64,000 nt of DNA, taken from assembly GCA_039028155.1 (NCBI GenBank), contig JBCCIS010000002.1:62001-126000 (forward strand). Direction: 5' to 3'. Shown here piece by piece: positions 7,437 to 16,840 of the stretch; positions within the stretch are counted from its first letter, which is position 1; every line of letters starts with the position of its first letter. The position numbers and the translations under genes are program-made. A model generated the notes under the pieces. The model saw only the letters and a list, made by a program, of their open reading frames with translations. It ran no database searches and was not told where the DNA came from. The stretch is from Pseudomonadota bacterium (GTDB lineage: Bacteria; Pseudomonadota; Alphaproteobacteria; SP197).

Positions 7437-10006
7437 GCGACGACGATGTTGACGATCTTGTCGGGCACGACGATGACCTTGCGCACGGCCTTGCCGTCGA
7501 TCGCCCGCTGAACGTTGTCGTCGGCCAGGGCGGCGGCCTCCATGTCATCGTTGGCGACACCGCGCGGCATGGTCACCTTGGCGCGCAGCTTGCCGTTCAC
7601 CTGAACCGGAATGGTGACACTGTCGCGGATCAAAAGCGACGGATCCGCGACCGGCCACGGCGCATCCGCCAACAGCGTGTCATGGCCCAACGCCTGCCAC
7701 ATCTCCTCGCCCAGATGCGGCATCATCGGGCCGACCAACGTGATCATGACGTCCAAGGCCTCGCGCAGCGCCCACATGTCGGCGTCGTCGGTCGCCTTGA
7801 AGTCGGCAATCGCGTTCGTCAGCTCGTGAATGCGCGCGACCGCTCGGTTGAAGTGAAACGCCTCGATATCCGTCGTGATGCCATCGATCGCGCCGTGGGT
7901 CGCCTGCCTTAGTGCCGTCGCCGCATCGCTCATGGTTTCCGGACGTGCCGTGGTCGGGTCCGGCAAGTCGGGCGCGGCCAATAACACCAGACGTGCGATG
8001 CGCTGCACAAATCGATAGGCGCCGGCGACGCCTTCCGATGTCCACTCGAGATCGCGGGCGGGCGGCGAATCGGACAGCATGAACCAGCGCGCCGTGTCGG
8101 CACCGTATTCGGCGATGATGTCGTCGGGATCGATGACGTTCTTCTTCGACTTCGACATCTTTTCCGAACGGCCGATGGTGACCGGCGCGCCGGTGGCGGC
8201 GACCTTGGCCGTGCCGTCGGCGCTCTTCACGATCTCGGCCGGCTCCAGATAGGTGCCGTCTTCGGCCTGATAAATTTCGTGGCCGACCATGCCCTGGGTG
8301 AACAGGCCGGCGAACGGCTCGTCAAAATCGACATAGCCGCAACGCCTGAGCGCGCGGGCGAAGAAGCGCGAATAAAGCAGATGCAACACCGCGTGTTCGA
8401 CGCCGCCGATGTACTGGTCAACCGGCATCCAATAGGCCGTCGCCGCTCTGTCCATCGGTGTATCGTCGCGTGGCGAACAAAACCGCATGAAGTACCAGGA
8501 GCTGTCGACGAAGGTGTCGAGCGTATCGGTGTCGCGAACGGCCTCACCACCACAGCGCGGACAGGTCGTGTGTTTCCAAGTCGGATGGTGTTCCAGCAGA
8601 TTGCCGGGCTTATCGAGCTCGACATCATCGGGCAGACGCACCGGCAGTTCGGCCTTTGGCACGGGCACGATGCCGCAATCCGGACAATGCACGACGGGGA
8701 TCGGACACCCCCAATAACGCTGCCGGGACACCCCCCAATCACGCAACCGATAGTTGATTTCTCGTTTGCCGCGATTGGTCTGTTCCATGCGATCGGCGAC
8801 CGCTCGTTTGGCATCCTCGACGCTCATCCCGTCCAGGAAGGCCGAATTGGCGATCAGCCCGTCGCCCTTATAGGCCTCGTCACCGACCTCGAATGTCGCG
8901 GCGTCGGCATCGGCGGGCACCACGACGGGAATAACCTTCAAACCGTACTTGCGCGCGAAGTCCAGGTCGCGCTGATCATGGGCCGGACAGCCGAAGATCG
9001 CGCCGGTGCCGTACTCCATCAGGACAAAATTGGCGACGTAGACGGGGAGTTCGACGCCTTGGACGAATGGATGGCGCGCTCTGAGGCCGGTATCGTAGCC
9101 TTTCTTCTCGGCCCGCTCGATCGCTTCCTCGCTGGTGCCCAATCGGCCGCATTCGGCGATGAAGGCGCTGAGACCCTCATCATCCTGGGCCAGGGCGCCG
9201 GCCAGCGGGTGCTCCGGCGAAATCGCCATGAAACTGGCGCCAAAGATCGTGTCGTGGCGGGTGGTGAAGACCTCCAGCAGATCGTCGCGGCCGACCAGCG
9301 CGAAGGCCATGCGCAAGCCCTCGGATCGGCCGATCCAGTTGCGTTGCATCAGCTTGACCTTGTCGGGCCAGCGATCGAGCCCCTCCAGCGCGTCCGCCAG
9401 CTCGTCGGCGAACGATGTGATCTTGAAAACCCATTGATTCAATTGGCGTTTTTCGACTGGGGCACCGGAACGCCAACCGCGTCCTTCGATTACCTGCTCG
9501 TTCGCCAGCACCGTCTGATCGACCGGATCCCAGTTGACCCAGGCTTCGCGCCGGTCGACCAGGCCAGCGTCCATCATGTCCAGAAACAGATGCTGCTGAT
9601 GACGGTAGTACTCGGGGTGACAGGTCGCGATCTCCCGGCTCCAGTCAAGCGACAGCCCCATCTTTTTGAGCTGGCCGCGCATGGTCGCGATGTTCTGGTA
9701 GGTCCAGTCGCGCGGGTGAACGCCCTTGGCCATGGCGGCGTTTTCCGCCGGCAGGCCGAACGCATCCCAACCCATGGGATGCAGGACGTTGAAGCCCTGG
9801 GCGCGGCGGTAGCGCGCCACCAGATCGCCCATCGTGTAGTTGCGCACGTGGCCCATGTGGATGCGGCCCGACGGATAGGGAAACATCTCAAGAACATAGG
9901 CTTTCGGCCGATCGTCGTCGTTATCGGGGCGAAACGTGCCGCGTTCGTCCCAAATGCGCTGCCATCGCGGCTCGGCATCGCGAAAATTGTACCGTTGCTG
10001 GGCCAT
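7433..10006 (-). CDS. leuS: Leucyl-tRNA synthetase
   Basis: A class I aminoacyl-tRNA synthetase of 857 residues, full length for the bacterial enzyme. The HIGH-type motif appears in [15 protein letters not shown] near residue 50 and the KMSKS loop in [10 protein letters not shown] near residue 620. Between them lie the CP1 editing domain, with [12 protein letters not shown] at the editing threonine-rich site, and a CPDCG...CPRCGG zinc-binding knuckle pair in the ZN1-type insertion. Long open frames on the opposite strand here are codon-bias shadows. Confidence 0.98.
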   Translation of the reverse strand: MAQQRYNFRDAEPRWQRIWDERGTFRPDNDDDRPKAYVLEMFPYPSGRIHMGHVRNYTMGDLVARYRRAQGFNVLHPMGWDAFGLPAENAAMAKGVHPRDWTYQNIATMRGQLKKMGLSLDWSREIATCHPEYYRHQQHLFLDMMDAGLVDRREAWVNWDPVDQTVLANEQVIEGRGWRSGAPVEKRQLNQWVFKITSFADELADALEGLDRWPDKVKLMQRNWIGRSEGLRMAFALVGRDDLLEVFTTRHDTIFGASFMAISPEHPLAGALAQDDEGLSAFIAECGRLGTSEEAIERAEKKGYDTGLRARHPFVQGVELPVYVANFVLMEYGTGAIFGCPAHDQRDLDFARKYGLKVIPVVVPADADAATFEVGDEAYKGDGLIANSAFLDGMSVEDAKRAVADRMEQTNRGKREINYRLRDWGVSRQRYWGCPIPVVHCPDCGIVPVPKAELPVRLPDDVELDKPGNLLEHHPTWKHTTCPRCGGEAVRDTDTLDTFVDSSWYFMRFCSPRDDTPMDRAATAYWMPVDQYIGGVEHAVLHLLYSRFFARALRRCGYVDFDEPFAGLFTQGMVGHEIYQAEDGTYLEPAEIVKSADGTAKVAATGAPVTIGRSEKMSKSKKNVIDPDDIIAEYGADTARWFMLSDSPPARDLEWTSEGVAGAYRFVQRIARLVLLAAPDLPDPTTARPETMSDAATALRQATHGAIDGITTDIEAFHFNRAVARIHELTNAIADFKATDDADMWALREALDVMITLVGPMMPHLGEEMWQALGHDTLLADAPWPVADPSLLIRDSVTIPVQVNGKLRAKVTMPRGVANDDMEAAALADDNVQRAIDGKAVRKVIVVPDKIVNIVVA

Positions 10007-10061
10007 GTATCTCGTTTTCTATCGGGCCGAGAACCGTGGTTCCGGCCGGTGGCGCACGCTA

Positions 10062-10118
10062 GAGCAGATCCTGTTTTGATGGAATCGCTTTGCGGTTCCG
10101 TCAAGCCATGATCCGCTC
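10062..10118. repeat. Imperfect palindromic intergenic element
   Basis: Two arms of about 27 bases (10062-10088 and 10092-10118) pair with roughly eight mismatches, starting GAGCAGATCC and ending ATCCGCTC. It sits between the leuS start and the upstream lipoprotein gene. It resembles the short GAGC-bounded palindromes scattered in alphaproteobacterial genomes. No second copy was recognised in this window. Confidence 0.55.
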
Positions 10119-10177
10119 CAAGGCAGACCGCCGGGGTTTCTAAAGGCTCCCGTTCGCCACCAAGCGATGGCGCAAGG

Positions 10178-10741
10178 CTATTGCCCGAGCTGGGCGATCC
10201 TGATCTGGCGGGCGCGCGTCAGTACAGCGTTTTCCAGCTGAGTTTCCATCGACGGGTCGACCTGGGCCTCGACCCACTCGCCATAGACATCGCGAACCTG
10301 GCGGAAAACGGCGACTTTTATGCCGTCGGCGCGAAGTCGCGTGTCGAGGATATAGACCGTGACCTTGAAACGCTCACCCGGTGTTTCCGGCGGTGAATAC
10401 CAGTCGTAGATGATCACGCCGCCAATCGGATCGGCGGAAAACGGCGGCAGGAACGCGAACGTGTCGAGCGACGCGCGCCACAGAAACGCGTTGACCCCGA
10501 TGCCGCCGCCGCTGGTGTCGCTGGTACCGCCGGCATCGTCAAACAGCGCCGCGCTAAGGCCGCCCGGACCGAAAATGGTCTCGCGGGTCGGGTCGTCGAC
10601 GTCCTTTTCGAACCGGCCCTGGGGGGTCTCCACGGTGTCGGCCACGCCGACACCCTCGGACGGACCACAGGCCACCAGCGTGGCGCCGGCCAGCATCAGC
10701 AGGACTACTCTAAAGTGGTAGAGATTGGTCGTTTTTCTCAT
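10178..10741 (-). CDS. DUF3576 domain lipoprotein
   Basis: The gene encodes about 187 residues. The N-terminus has a basic start, a hydrophobic core LLMLAGATLVA and then a Cys, matching a lipobox (LVAC) around residue 22, so it is probably an outer-membrane or periplasmic lipoprotein. The C-terminal half, from LWRASLDTFAFLPP through GGVIIYDWYSPPETPGERFK to RTRARQIRIAQLG, matches what I recall of DUF3576, found almost only in alphaproteobacteria. The ATG at 10741 is preferred because the 66 upstream in-frame residues would bury the signal peptide. Function is unknown. It precedes leuS on the same strand, and an envelope role is suggested by the nearby lptE. Confidence 0.85.
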   Translation of the reverse strand: MRKTTNLYHFRVVLLMLAGATLVACGPSEGVGVADTVETPQGRFEKDVDDPTRETIFGPGGLSAALFDDAGGTSDTSGGGIGVNAFLWRASLDTFAFLPPFSADPIGGVIIYDWYSPPETPGERFKVTVYILDTRLRADGIKVAVFRQVRDVYGEWVEAQVDPSMETQLENAVLTRARQIRIAQLGQ

Positions 10742-11073
10742 TGTCACGCGCAACGAAAACACCCGTTTGTGACCTTTGTAAGATGGCGCACATTGGCTTA
10801 TTGGCCGGGCCTCGGCAAGCGGGGATTGCCTGTTGTTTCCAATACCTACTGCGGCATTCTTGTCACACTGGGTTGGAAAAGCCACAAGCGGTACCCCAAA
10901 AGGCTTGGGTTTGCTTCTTAGCTCCAGTAATTTTGCCACCGTAGATCGGGCGCGGTCCCTTGGCCGGCGTTGAGGCCCTGGCGAAAGTCAGGTGCCGGTC
11001 AAACCAGAACCTGATTTTTCTTTCCGTTCCGGAAAGGCGTTTTGAAGAGTTAGTCCCTTAGGAGGTTTGCGCA
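10742..11073. promoter_or_regulatory. Intergenic promoter region between DUF3576 lipoprotein and porin
   Basis: This is a divergent spacer of 332 bp without a credible gene. It must hold the leftward promoter of the DUF3576-leuS-lptE-holA group and the rightward porin promoter. A strong ribosome binding site AGGAGG lies at 11060-11065, a few bases before the porin ATG. A short inverted repeat TTTCCGTTCCGGAAA lies about 45 bp upstream of that ATG. I could not assign -35/-10 boxes with confidence. Confidence 0.5.
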
Positions 11074-12285
11074 ATGAAGAAAGTGCTGCTTGGGACCACC
11101 GCGATGGTCTCGGTTGGCCTGGTAGCCGGACAGGCGTCCGCTGCCGAGCCGATCGAGCTGAGCTTCGGTGGTTACCACAACTGGGCGGTGTTCCTTGCCA
11201 GTAACGACGATTCGGCAGGTAACGGCGTTTCGATTCCGAACGAGCCCGGTTTCAACAAAGGCGACCACGACATCAAGTTTGATGGCGAGTTGCAGGTTCG
11301 CGGTAAGACCGTTCTGGATAACGGCCTTGAAGTCGGTGTTCGCATCGAGATCGAGGGTGAGACCCAGGGCGATCAGCTGGACGAGAACTATGCCTACATC
11401 GAAGGTTCGTTCGGCCAGTTCCGCATCGGTAACGATGACCCGGCGTCCTACATCATGGCGACGGCTGCTCCGTACATTAACTACGTGTTCGGCGCCAACA
11501 CCCCGACGGTGTGGGCGAACGGTCTGTCGCAGTTCTTTGGTCAGACGACCGGTCTTGCCCGTTCGCGTTTCGCGGCCGGTGCCAGCGTTACGTTCGCCAC
11601 GTTCCCCAATCAGACGGGTGACGATGCGCGCGTGATGTACTTCTCGCCGGTGTTCAACGGCTTCCAGTTCGGCGCCTCTTATGCCCCGGACAACAAGGAA
11701 GCGCTGCCTGGCGGTACGTACACGCTGCCGGTCCAGATCGGTCCTACGGCCACGACGCCGGCCGGTACGCATGGTGAGACCTGGTCGGTCGGCGCGCGTT
11801 ACGACGGCGAGATCGGCGATGTCGGTCTGACCGTGGCTGGTGGCTATTTGGATGTGTCCAGCAAGGCCATCCAGAACTTGCCTGCCAACATCGGCACCAC
11901 GGACTCCAACTCCTGGAACGCTGGTCTTGTGCTCTACTACGGCAACTGGGGTCTCGGTGGTTCGTACATGAACACAACCGATAACGCCAACGTCGCCGGT
12001 ACCGACATCGAAACCTTCGATCTCGGTCTGTCGTACTACGCGGACGGTCCCTGGAGCGCTGGTATCTACTGGCTGCATTCAGAAACCGACTTCGCTCCCG
12101 GCACACTTTCTGCCGCTGGTGGTGTAACCGACGAGTTCGACGCCTACCGTCTCATGGGTCAGTACGACCTGGGTCCGGGCATCGCCGTTACCGGCGCTGT
12201 CGGCTTCGATCAGTTCGAAGACGGTGTGGTCAACCGCGACTACGACACCTACTTCGGTGGTGCCGGTCTGTTGATCAGCTTCTGA
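11074..12285 (+). CDS. Outer-membrane general porin (Gram-negative porin_4 type)
   Basis: The product has 403 residues with a clear Sec signal peptide of about 23 residues cut after GQASA. The mature part alternates polar and aromatic residues as in a beta-barrel. It has the typical opening 'ELSFGGYHNWAV', a strand pair GLEVGVRIEIEGE, the FGQFRIGNDDP segment of alphaproteobacterial porins, and a C-terminal aromatic residue (LLISF) that acts as the BAM recognition signal. It should form trimeric diffusion channels. It has a strong AGGAGG ribosome binding site, relatively T-rich optimal codons and an efficient terminator, all consistent with high expression. It is transcribed separately from the sulfotransferase genes that follow. 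Confidence 0.93.
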   Translation: MKKVLLGTTAMVSVGLVAGQASAAEPIELSFGGYHNWAVFLASNDDSAGNGVSIPNEPGFNKGDHDIKFDGELQVRGKTVLDNGLEVGVRIEIEGETQGDQLDENYAYIEGSFGQFRIGNDDPASYIMATAAPYINYVFGANTPTVWANGLSQFFGQTTGLARSRFAAGASVTFATFPNQTGDDARVMYFSPVFNGFQFGASYAPDNKEALPGGTYTLPVQIGPTATTPAGTHGETWSVGARYDGEIGDVGLTVAGGYLDVSSKAIQNLPANIGTTDSNSWNAGLVLYYGNWGLGGSYMNTTDNANVAGTDIETFDLGLSYYADGPWSAGIYWLHSETDFAPGTLSAAGGVTDEFDAYRLMGQYDLGPGIAVTGAVGFDQFEDGVVNRDYDTYFGGAGLLISF

Positions 12286-12312
12286 TCTGTCCTCAGTTCA
12301 GGACATGTCGAG

Positions 12313-12341
12313 AAGGGGCGGCTTCGGCCGCCCCTTTTTTT
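12313..12341 (+). terminator. Rho-independent terminator of the porin gene
   Basis: GGGGCGGC-TTCG-GCCGCCCC stem-loop (12315-12334) with a UUCG-type tetraloop, followed directly by seven T. It is the clearest intrinsic terminator in the window. Confidence 0.95.
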
Positions 12342-12413
12342 GTCCGTTGTTCTTATGCTAGACCCGGCCAGCAATGGTAATCGCTTCTGCAGCGAGCATG
12401 TCGGCGACAAAAA

Positions 12414-13250
12414 ATGGGAAACCTGATCTGGCTTGCCAGTTATCCAAAGTCCGGCAACACCTGGATGCGCGCCTTTCTGCACAACGTGATGCTCAAGAAC
12501 CAGCGCCCCCATGGCATCAACCGCCTGGATGACCTGACGACCGGTGATGTCACGCCGGAGCACTACGCGGCGATCGCGGGGCGACCTCTCGACGGGATGA
12601 CGGCCAGCGACATCGCCGCCCTCAGAGCGCCGGTCCAGGCGGCGCTTGCCGATCAAGCGAATGGCACGCGATTCATCAAAACGCACAGCGCGGTGCTCGA
12701 GTTCGCCGGTCATCCGACGATCAACGTGGCGGTGACGGCCGGTGCCATTTACATCATCCGCAACCCGCTTGACGTTGTGGTCTCGTTCAGCCATCACCTC
12801 GGTCGCCCGGTTGATGACGTCATTGATCTGATGGCGACCCAAAACAGCCATACATCGATGTCCGAGACCTTGATGATCGACTTTATCGGCAGTTGGTCCC
12901 AGCACGTCGAGAGCTGGACGGGCAGACCCAACCCCGGCCTTCACGTGGTCCGCTATGAAGACATGCTTGATGAGACCCATCGGACCTTCGCCGGCGTTGT
13001 GAAGTTCCTCGGTCTTGATGTTCCGCGTCAGCACATCGAACGCGCCGTGCGCCACGCTTCGTTCAAGGTCTTGCGCAAACAGGAAGAAACGGACGGCTTT
13101 GTCGAGCGCAGTGAGCATGCCGAACGCTTCTTTCGTGTCGGAGAGAAAGGCCAATGGTGCGACGTGCTCTCTGATGACCAGGTGGCGCGTGTGGTAGAAA
13201 GCCATCGTGCGGACATGGAACGCTTTGGCTATGTGCCGCGGGGTCACTGA
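12414..13250 (+). CDS. Sulfotransferase domain protein, array copy 1
   Basis: A product of 278 residues from the PAPS-dependent sulfotransferase fold (Sulfotransfer_1). The 5'-phosphosulfate loop YPKSGNTW is at residues 10-17, KTHSA (predicted catalytic His) at 89-93, the 3'-phosphate motif IYIIRNPLDVVVS at 112-124, and the C-terminal FFRVGEKGQW segment corresponds to the RKGxxGxW PAPS loop. It should move sulfonate from PAPS to a hydroxyl or amine; the acceptor is unknown. No signal peptide is visible, so it is cytosolic or peripheral. It is the first of eight paralogues and starts 72 bp after the porin terminator, so a promoter probably lies at 12342-12413. No good Shine-Dalgarno is visible. 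Confidence 0.9.
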   Translation: MGNLIWLASYPKSGNTWMRAFLHNVMLKNQRPHGINRLDDLTTGDVTPEHYAAIAGRPLDGMTASDIAALRAPVQAALADQANGTRFIKTHSAVLEFAGHPTINVAVTAGAIYIIRNPLDVVVSFSHHLGRPVDDVIDLMATQNSHTSMSETLMIDFIGSWSQHVESWTGRPNPGLHVVRYEDMLDETHRTFAGVVKFLGLDVPRQHIERAVRHASFKVLRKQEETDGFVERSEHAERFFRVGEKGQWCDVLSDDQVARVVESHRADMERFGYVPRGH

Positions 13251-13253
13251 CGC

Positions 13254-14096
13254 GTGACGAAAGGCAAGATCATCTGGCTCGCTTCCTATCCGAAGTCCGG
13301 CAACACCTGGACGCGCGCGTTTCTCTTGCACCTCTTCATGAACCCAAAAGAACCGTTCTCACCCGACGACATAAGCGCGATGTCGCCTCACGACACGGCG
13401 CGCTACTGGTTTGAAAAGGCAGCAGGCGAGGCGCCGGCAACATGGGACGAGAAACGGGTGGCCAGTCTACGACCAGGCATCCAGGAAGAAATCGCCAAGT
13501 ACGCGCCAGACAACATATTCGTCAAAACACACTGCGCCCTTATGCAGTGGCACGGCTACGCGGTGATCGATTTTGCGCTGACCGCCGGCGCCATCTACAT
13601 CGTGCGCAATCCGCTCGACATCGTCGCATCCTATGCCGCGCACTCCGGCTCGGGCCCCGATCACATCATCAACGTCATGAACGATTCCGGCCACGTGCTG
13701 CCGGAGCAACCCGACCAGGTTGCGCACCTCATTGGTAGCTGGAGCGAGCATGTCCAAAGCTGGACCGCGCGCCCCAATCCTGCCTTGCACATCATGCGCT
13801 ATGAGGATCTGGTGGAACGGCCCGACGAAACGTTTGGTGGCCTGGTCCGGTTTCTGGGTCTCAATCCACCACCTGACCGACTGGAGCGCGCCCTCTCGTT
13901 TTCGTCGTTCGACACGTTAAAGACGATGGAGCAAAAACACGGTTTCGCCGAACGCGCCATCAACCAGAAACGTTTTTTTCGTGCCGGCAAGGTCGGCGGA
14001 TGGCGAGATGAACTGAACGACGACCAAGCTCGATCGATCATCCAGGTCCATCGTGAGCAGATGGCCCGGTTTGATTACATTCCTCAGGGCTACTAG
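13254..14096 (+). CDS. Sulfotransferase domain protein, array copy 2
   Basis: A 280-residue protein starting at a GTG three bases after copy 1. It shares the invariant YPKSGNTW, FVKTHCAL, IYIVRNPLDIVAS and FFRAGKVGGWRDEL blocks. Its region 28-80, expected to help form the acceptor pocket, differs from its neighbours (MNPKEPFSPDDISAMSPH, WFEKAAGEAP). It is the most diverged of the first five copies in residues 130-155 (SGSGPDHIINVMNDSGHVLP). Coupled translation with copy 1 is likely from the spacing. The acceptor is unknown. Confidence 0.9.
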   Translation: MTKGKIIWLASYPKSGNTWTRAFLLHLFMNPKEPFSPDDISAMSPHDTARYWFEKAAGEAPATWDEKRVASLRPGIQEEIAKYAPDNIFVKTHCALMQWHGYAVIDFALTAGAIYIVRNPLDIVASYAAHSGSGPDHIINVMNDSGHVLPEQPDQVAHLIGSWSEHVQSWTARPNPALHIMRYEDLVERPDETFGGLVRFLGLNPPPDRLERALSFSSFDTLKTMEQKHGFAERAINQKRFFRAGKVGGWRDELNDDQARSIIQVHREQMARFDYIPQGY

Positions 14097-14113
14097 CGGA
14101 ACGGGTGTAGGGC

Positions 14114-14956
14114 GTGGGCAATATCATCTGGCTGGCAAGCTATCCCAAGTCCGGCAATACCTGGATGCGCGCTTTCTTGCACAACCTGTTTCGCAATCCA
14201 GGCGAGCCGCTCGACATAAACGAGATTGGCGGTGGGCTGATCTCGACCGGCGAGGCCGTCATGAAGTGGTACAAGATGCTCGACTCCCGACCGCCGGAGG
14301 AATGGACCCGCCCCGACATCGACGCCATGCGGCCCAAGGTCCATCAGCTCATCGCCGATAACTATCCCGGTACGATCTTCTGCAAGACGCATTGCGCATT
14401 GCTCGAGCTGCGCGGCCACTCGACGGTGAACCTGGACGTCACGGTCGGTGCCATCTACATCGTGCGCAATCCGTTGGATGTCGCCCTGTCGTTCGCTGAC
14501 TTTCAAGGCGTCGACGTCGACAGGGCCATCACAGTCCTGGGCACGACAAACTGCGAGTTGCCGAACGATCGCGAAAGCGTCTCCGAACCGCTGGGCTCCT
14601 GGACACAGAATGTCGAAACCTGGACCGGCAAGCCAAATCCCCGTCTTCTCATCGTGCGCTATGAGGACATGTTGAAAGCGCCAGTGAAAACATTCTCTGG
14701 TGTCGCAAAGTTCCTGAACGTCAATGCACCGCGCGACCGGATCGAGCGGGCCGTGAAGAGCTCGTCGTTCAAGGTCTTGCGCGCACAAGAAGACAAGCAC
14801 GGTTTCGCCGAACGCTCGCCAGCCCAGGATCGCTTCTTCCGCAAGGGTACGGCCGGGCACTGGAAGGACGAACTCGACGACGAGCAGATCGCAAAGGTGG
14901 TTAGCGACCATCGTGAACAGATGCAGCGTTTCGACTACGTGCCGGCCGGCTTTTAG
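14114..14956 (+). CDS. Sulfotransferase domain protein, array copy 3
   Basis: A 280-residue protein with a GTG start, 17 bp after copy 2. YPKSGNTW, FCKTHCALLELRG, IYIVRNPLDVALS and FFRKGTAGHWKDEL are all present. The last resembles the RKGxxGDWK cofactor loop of characterised sulfotransferases more closely than the other copies do. Copies 3 and 4 look like the closest pair in the array: both have the SRPPEEW segment, FCKTHCALL and SFADF-GVD, which suggests a recent duplication. The PAPS site appears complete, so activity is expected. Confidence 0.9.
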   Translation: MGNIIWLASYPKSGNTWMRAFLHNLFRNPGEPLDINEIGGGLISTGEAVMKWYKMLDSRPPEEWTRPDIDAMRPKVHQLIADNYPGTIFCKTHCALLELRGHSTVNLDVTVGAIYIVRNPLDVALSFADFQGVDVDRAITVLGTTNCELPNDRESVSEPLGSWTQNVETWTGKPNPRLLIVRYEDMLKAPVKTFSGVAKFLNVNAPRDRIERAVKSSSFKVLRAQEDKHGFAERSPAQDRFFRKGTAGHWKDELDDEQIAKVVSDHREQMQRFDYVPAGF

Positions 14957-14973
14957 GCGGCGGAGACAATCCC

Positions 14974-15813
14974 ATGGGAAACATTGTTTGGCTCGCCAGC
15001 TATCCGAAATCCGGCAACACCTGGATGCGTGCCTTCCTCCACAATCTATTCCGCGATCCCAAACAGGCGATGAACATCAATCAGATGACCGGCAGCCTGA
15101 GCCAGGGCGAGTCATCGACGGGCTGGTATCGGCTGATTGATTCACGGCCTCCTGAAGAGTGGACGCACGACGACATCGCGCGCATGCGCCCGCGGGCCCA
15201 CGAGATGATTGCCCAGTCGCAACCCGGATCCGTGTTCTGCAAGACTCACTGTGCGTTGTTGTCGGTTCGTGGTTTTCCGACAGTAAACATGCAGGTGTCG
15301 GCCGGCGCCATCTACATCATCCGCAATCCTTTGGATGTCGTGATTTCGTTTGCCGACTTTTTGGGCGTCGATATCGACATGGCGACCAAGATGATGGCGA
15401 CGGAGAATTTTGAAACGCCGGTCGGCGGCTCAAACGTGACGGAGTCACTGGGAAGTTGGAGCCAGCATGTGGCCAGCTGGACTGCCACCCAGGGACACAT
15501 GCTGACGACTGTCCGCTATGAGGATCTCAAGTCGTCTCCGGTCAAGACCTTCGGTGCGGTGACCAAGTTCCTGCAGCTTGATGTGCCGCGAGGCCGGCTT
15601 GAACGCGCGATCAAAAATTCGTCGTTCAAGGTGTTGAAGGCGCAAGAGGATAAGTTCGGTTTTGTCGAGCGCTCGCCCCATCAGGAGCGCTTCTTCCGTA
15701 GCGGCAAGTCCGGCGGCTGGCGGGAGACGCTGACCGACGATCAAATCGCGGCGATTGTCGAGACGAACCGGGTGCAAATGGAACGCTTCGGTTACGTCCC
15801 CGACGGCTTCTAG
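14974..15813 (+). CDS. Sulfotransferase domain protein, array copy 4
   Basis: A 279-residue protein with an ATG start preceded by GGCGGAGAC, one of the few visible ribosome binding sites in the array. Conserved blocks are YPKSGNTW (10-17), FCKTHCALLSVRG, IYIIRNPLDVVIS and FFRSGKSGGWRETL, with the C-terminal FGYVPDGF also seen in other copies. It is most similar to copy 3. The gap to copy 3 is 17 bp and to copy 5 only 8 bp, consistent with one polycistronic message. Confidence 0.9.
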   Translation: MGNIVWLASYPKSGNTWMRAFLHNLFRDPKQAMNINQMTGSLSQGESSTGWYRLIDSRPPEEWTHDDIARMRPRAHEMIAQSQPGSVFCKTHCALLSVRGFPTVNMQVSAGAIYIIRNPLDVVISFADFLGVDIDMATKMMATENFETPVGGSNVTESLGSWSQHVASWTATQGHMLTTVRYEDLKSSPVKTFGAVTKFLQLDVPRGRLERAIKNSSFKVLKAQEDKFGFVERSPHQERFFRSGKSGGWRETLTDDQIAAIVETNRVQMERFGYVPDGF

Positions 15814-15821
15814 ATCAGACG

Positions 15822-16658
15822 ATGGGCGGCATCATATGGCTTGCGAGCTATCCAAAATCGGGCAACACGTGGGTCCGGGCTTTTTTGCACAACCTGTTCC
15901 GAGATCCCAAATCACCGTTTGATATCAATAAGATGGATGCGTTGACTGGCAACGAAGCGGCACTGCCGAACTTCACGGCAGCCGACGGTCGACCGTGGCA
16001 GGAATGGACACCCGACGATGTCGCGGCCATGCGGCCGGCTGTGCAGAAACGACTAAGCGACCGTCAACAGCACATGACGTTCTGCAAGACACATATGTCG
16101 GTTCTCCAGGTGCGCGGTCATCCGACGATCAACATGTCCGTCACCGCCGGCGCGGTCTATATCGTGCGAAACCCGCTGGATATCGTTTCCTCACTGGCGG
16201 ATCATCAAGGCCTGACGACGGCCAAGGCGATCGAGATGATGAACCTCACCAACTACGAGACGCCAACAACGCAGACGATGGCGGGTGAGCCCTGGGGCAG
16301 CTGGTCGCAGAACGTTGAGAGCTGGACGGGACACGCCAATTCCGCACTGCACGTCATGGGTTATGAAGACATGCTGGCGGATCCACTGAAGGTGTTCTCC
16401 GGCCTCGTCGGGTTTCTTCGCTTGGATGCAACGCCGGAACGCATCGAACGCGCCGTCGAGAACGCGTCCTTCAATGTTCTTCGCGCACTGGAGGAACGGG
16501 ATGGCTTTCGCGAACGAACGATGGCGCAGCGTCGTTTCTTTCGGTCGGGCAAGTCCGGGTCGTGGCGCGACGAACTGACCGATGACGAGGCACGCACGGT
16601 GGTAGCTGCGCACCGCCAGCAGATGGAGCGGTTCAATTATGTACCCGACGGTTTCTAG
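15822..16658 (+). CDS. Sulfotransferase domain protein, array copy 5
   Basis: A 278-residue protein with all cofactor motifs: YPKSGNTW, FCKTHMSVLQVRG, VYIVRNPLDIVSS and FFRSGKSGSWRDEL. The residue after the KTH motif changes from Cys/Ser/Ala to Met (KTHMS), and the usual VRYEDM becomes MGYEDM, both near the expected acceptor site. It ends in FNYVPDGF. A 182-bp gap with a dispersed palindrome follows, the only sizeable break in the array. Confidence 0.9.
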   Translation: MGGIIWLASYPKSGNTWVRAFLHNLFRDPKSPFDINKMDALTGNEAALPNFTAADGRPWQEWTPDDVAAMRPAVQKRLSDRQQHMTFCKTHMSVLQVRGHPTINMSVTAGAVYIVRNPLDIVSSLADHQGLTTAKAIEMMNLTNYETPTTQTMAGEPWGSWSQNVESWTGHANSALHVMGYEDMLADPLKVFSGLVGFLRLDATPERIERAVENASFNVLRALEERDGFRERTMAQRRFFRSGKSGSWRDELTDDEARTVVAAHRQQMERFNYVPDGF

Positions 16659-16683
16659 GGTGCTTTCCGTTCGAACGGCATCT

Positions 16684-16752
16684 CCAGTCCACTCCGCCAC
16701 CCGACCACCCATGGCAGCATACTCGGGATGGCCGGGTGGGCGAGTGGGCCGG
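16684..16752. repeat. Dispersed palindromic repeat, copy A (short form, diverged)
   Basis: The arms CCAGTCCACTCCGCCACCCG... and ...CGGGTGGGCGAGTGGGCCGG enclose the CATGGCAGCAT-type centre, with CCACCC/GGATGG boundaries. It lacks the inner GCGAAAACGCC hairpin of copies B-D and has more mismatches. A related left flank (GTGCTTTCCGTTCGAACGGCATC) begins just after the stop of sulfotransferase copy 5. It splits the array between copies 5 and 6, so it could act as a transcript stabiliser, processing site or partial terminator. Confidence 0.75.
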
Positions 16753-16840
16753 CACAGAGTCCGAGAGAACGGGAACTTCTCTAGCGTCTTTGACGTAGTG
16801 TCCGTCGGATTGGTTCGGTCTTAGGAGCGGCCGGGTACCC

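Noticed and set aside
8279-10111. A 610-codon open frame opposite leuS
   Set aside because: It lies fully antisense to a complete, motif-rich leuS and shows no family motifs. It is a by-product of high-GC codon bias.
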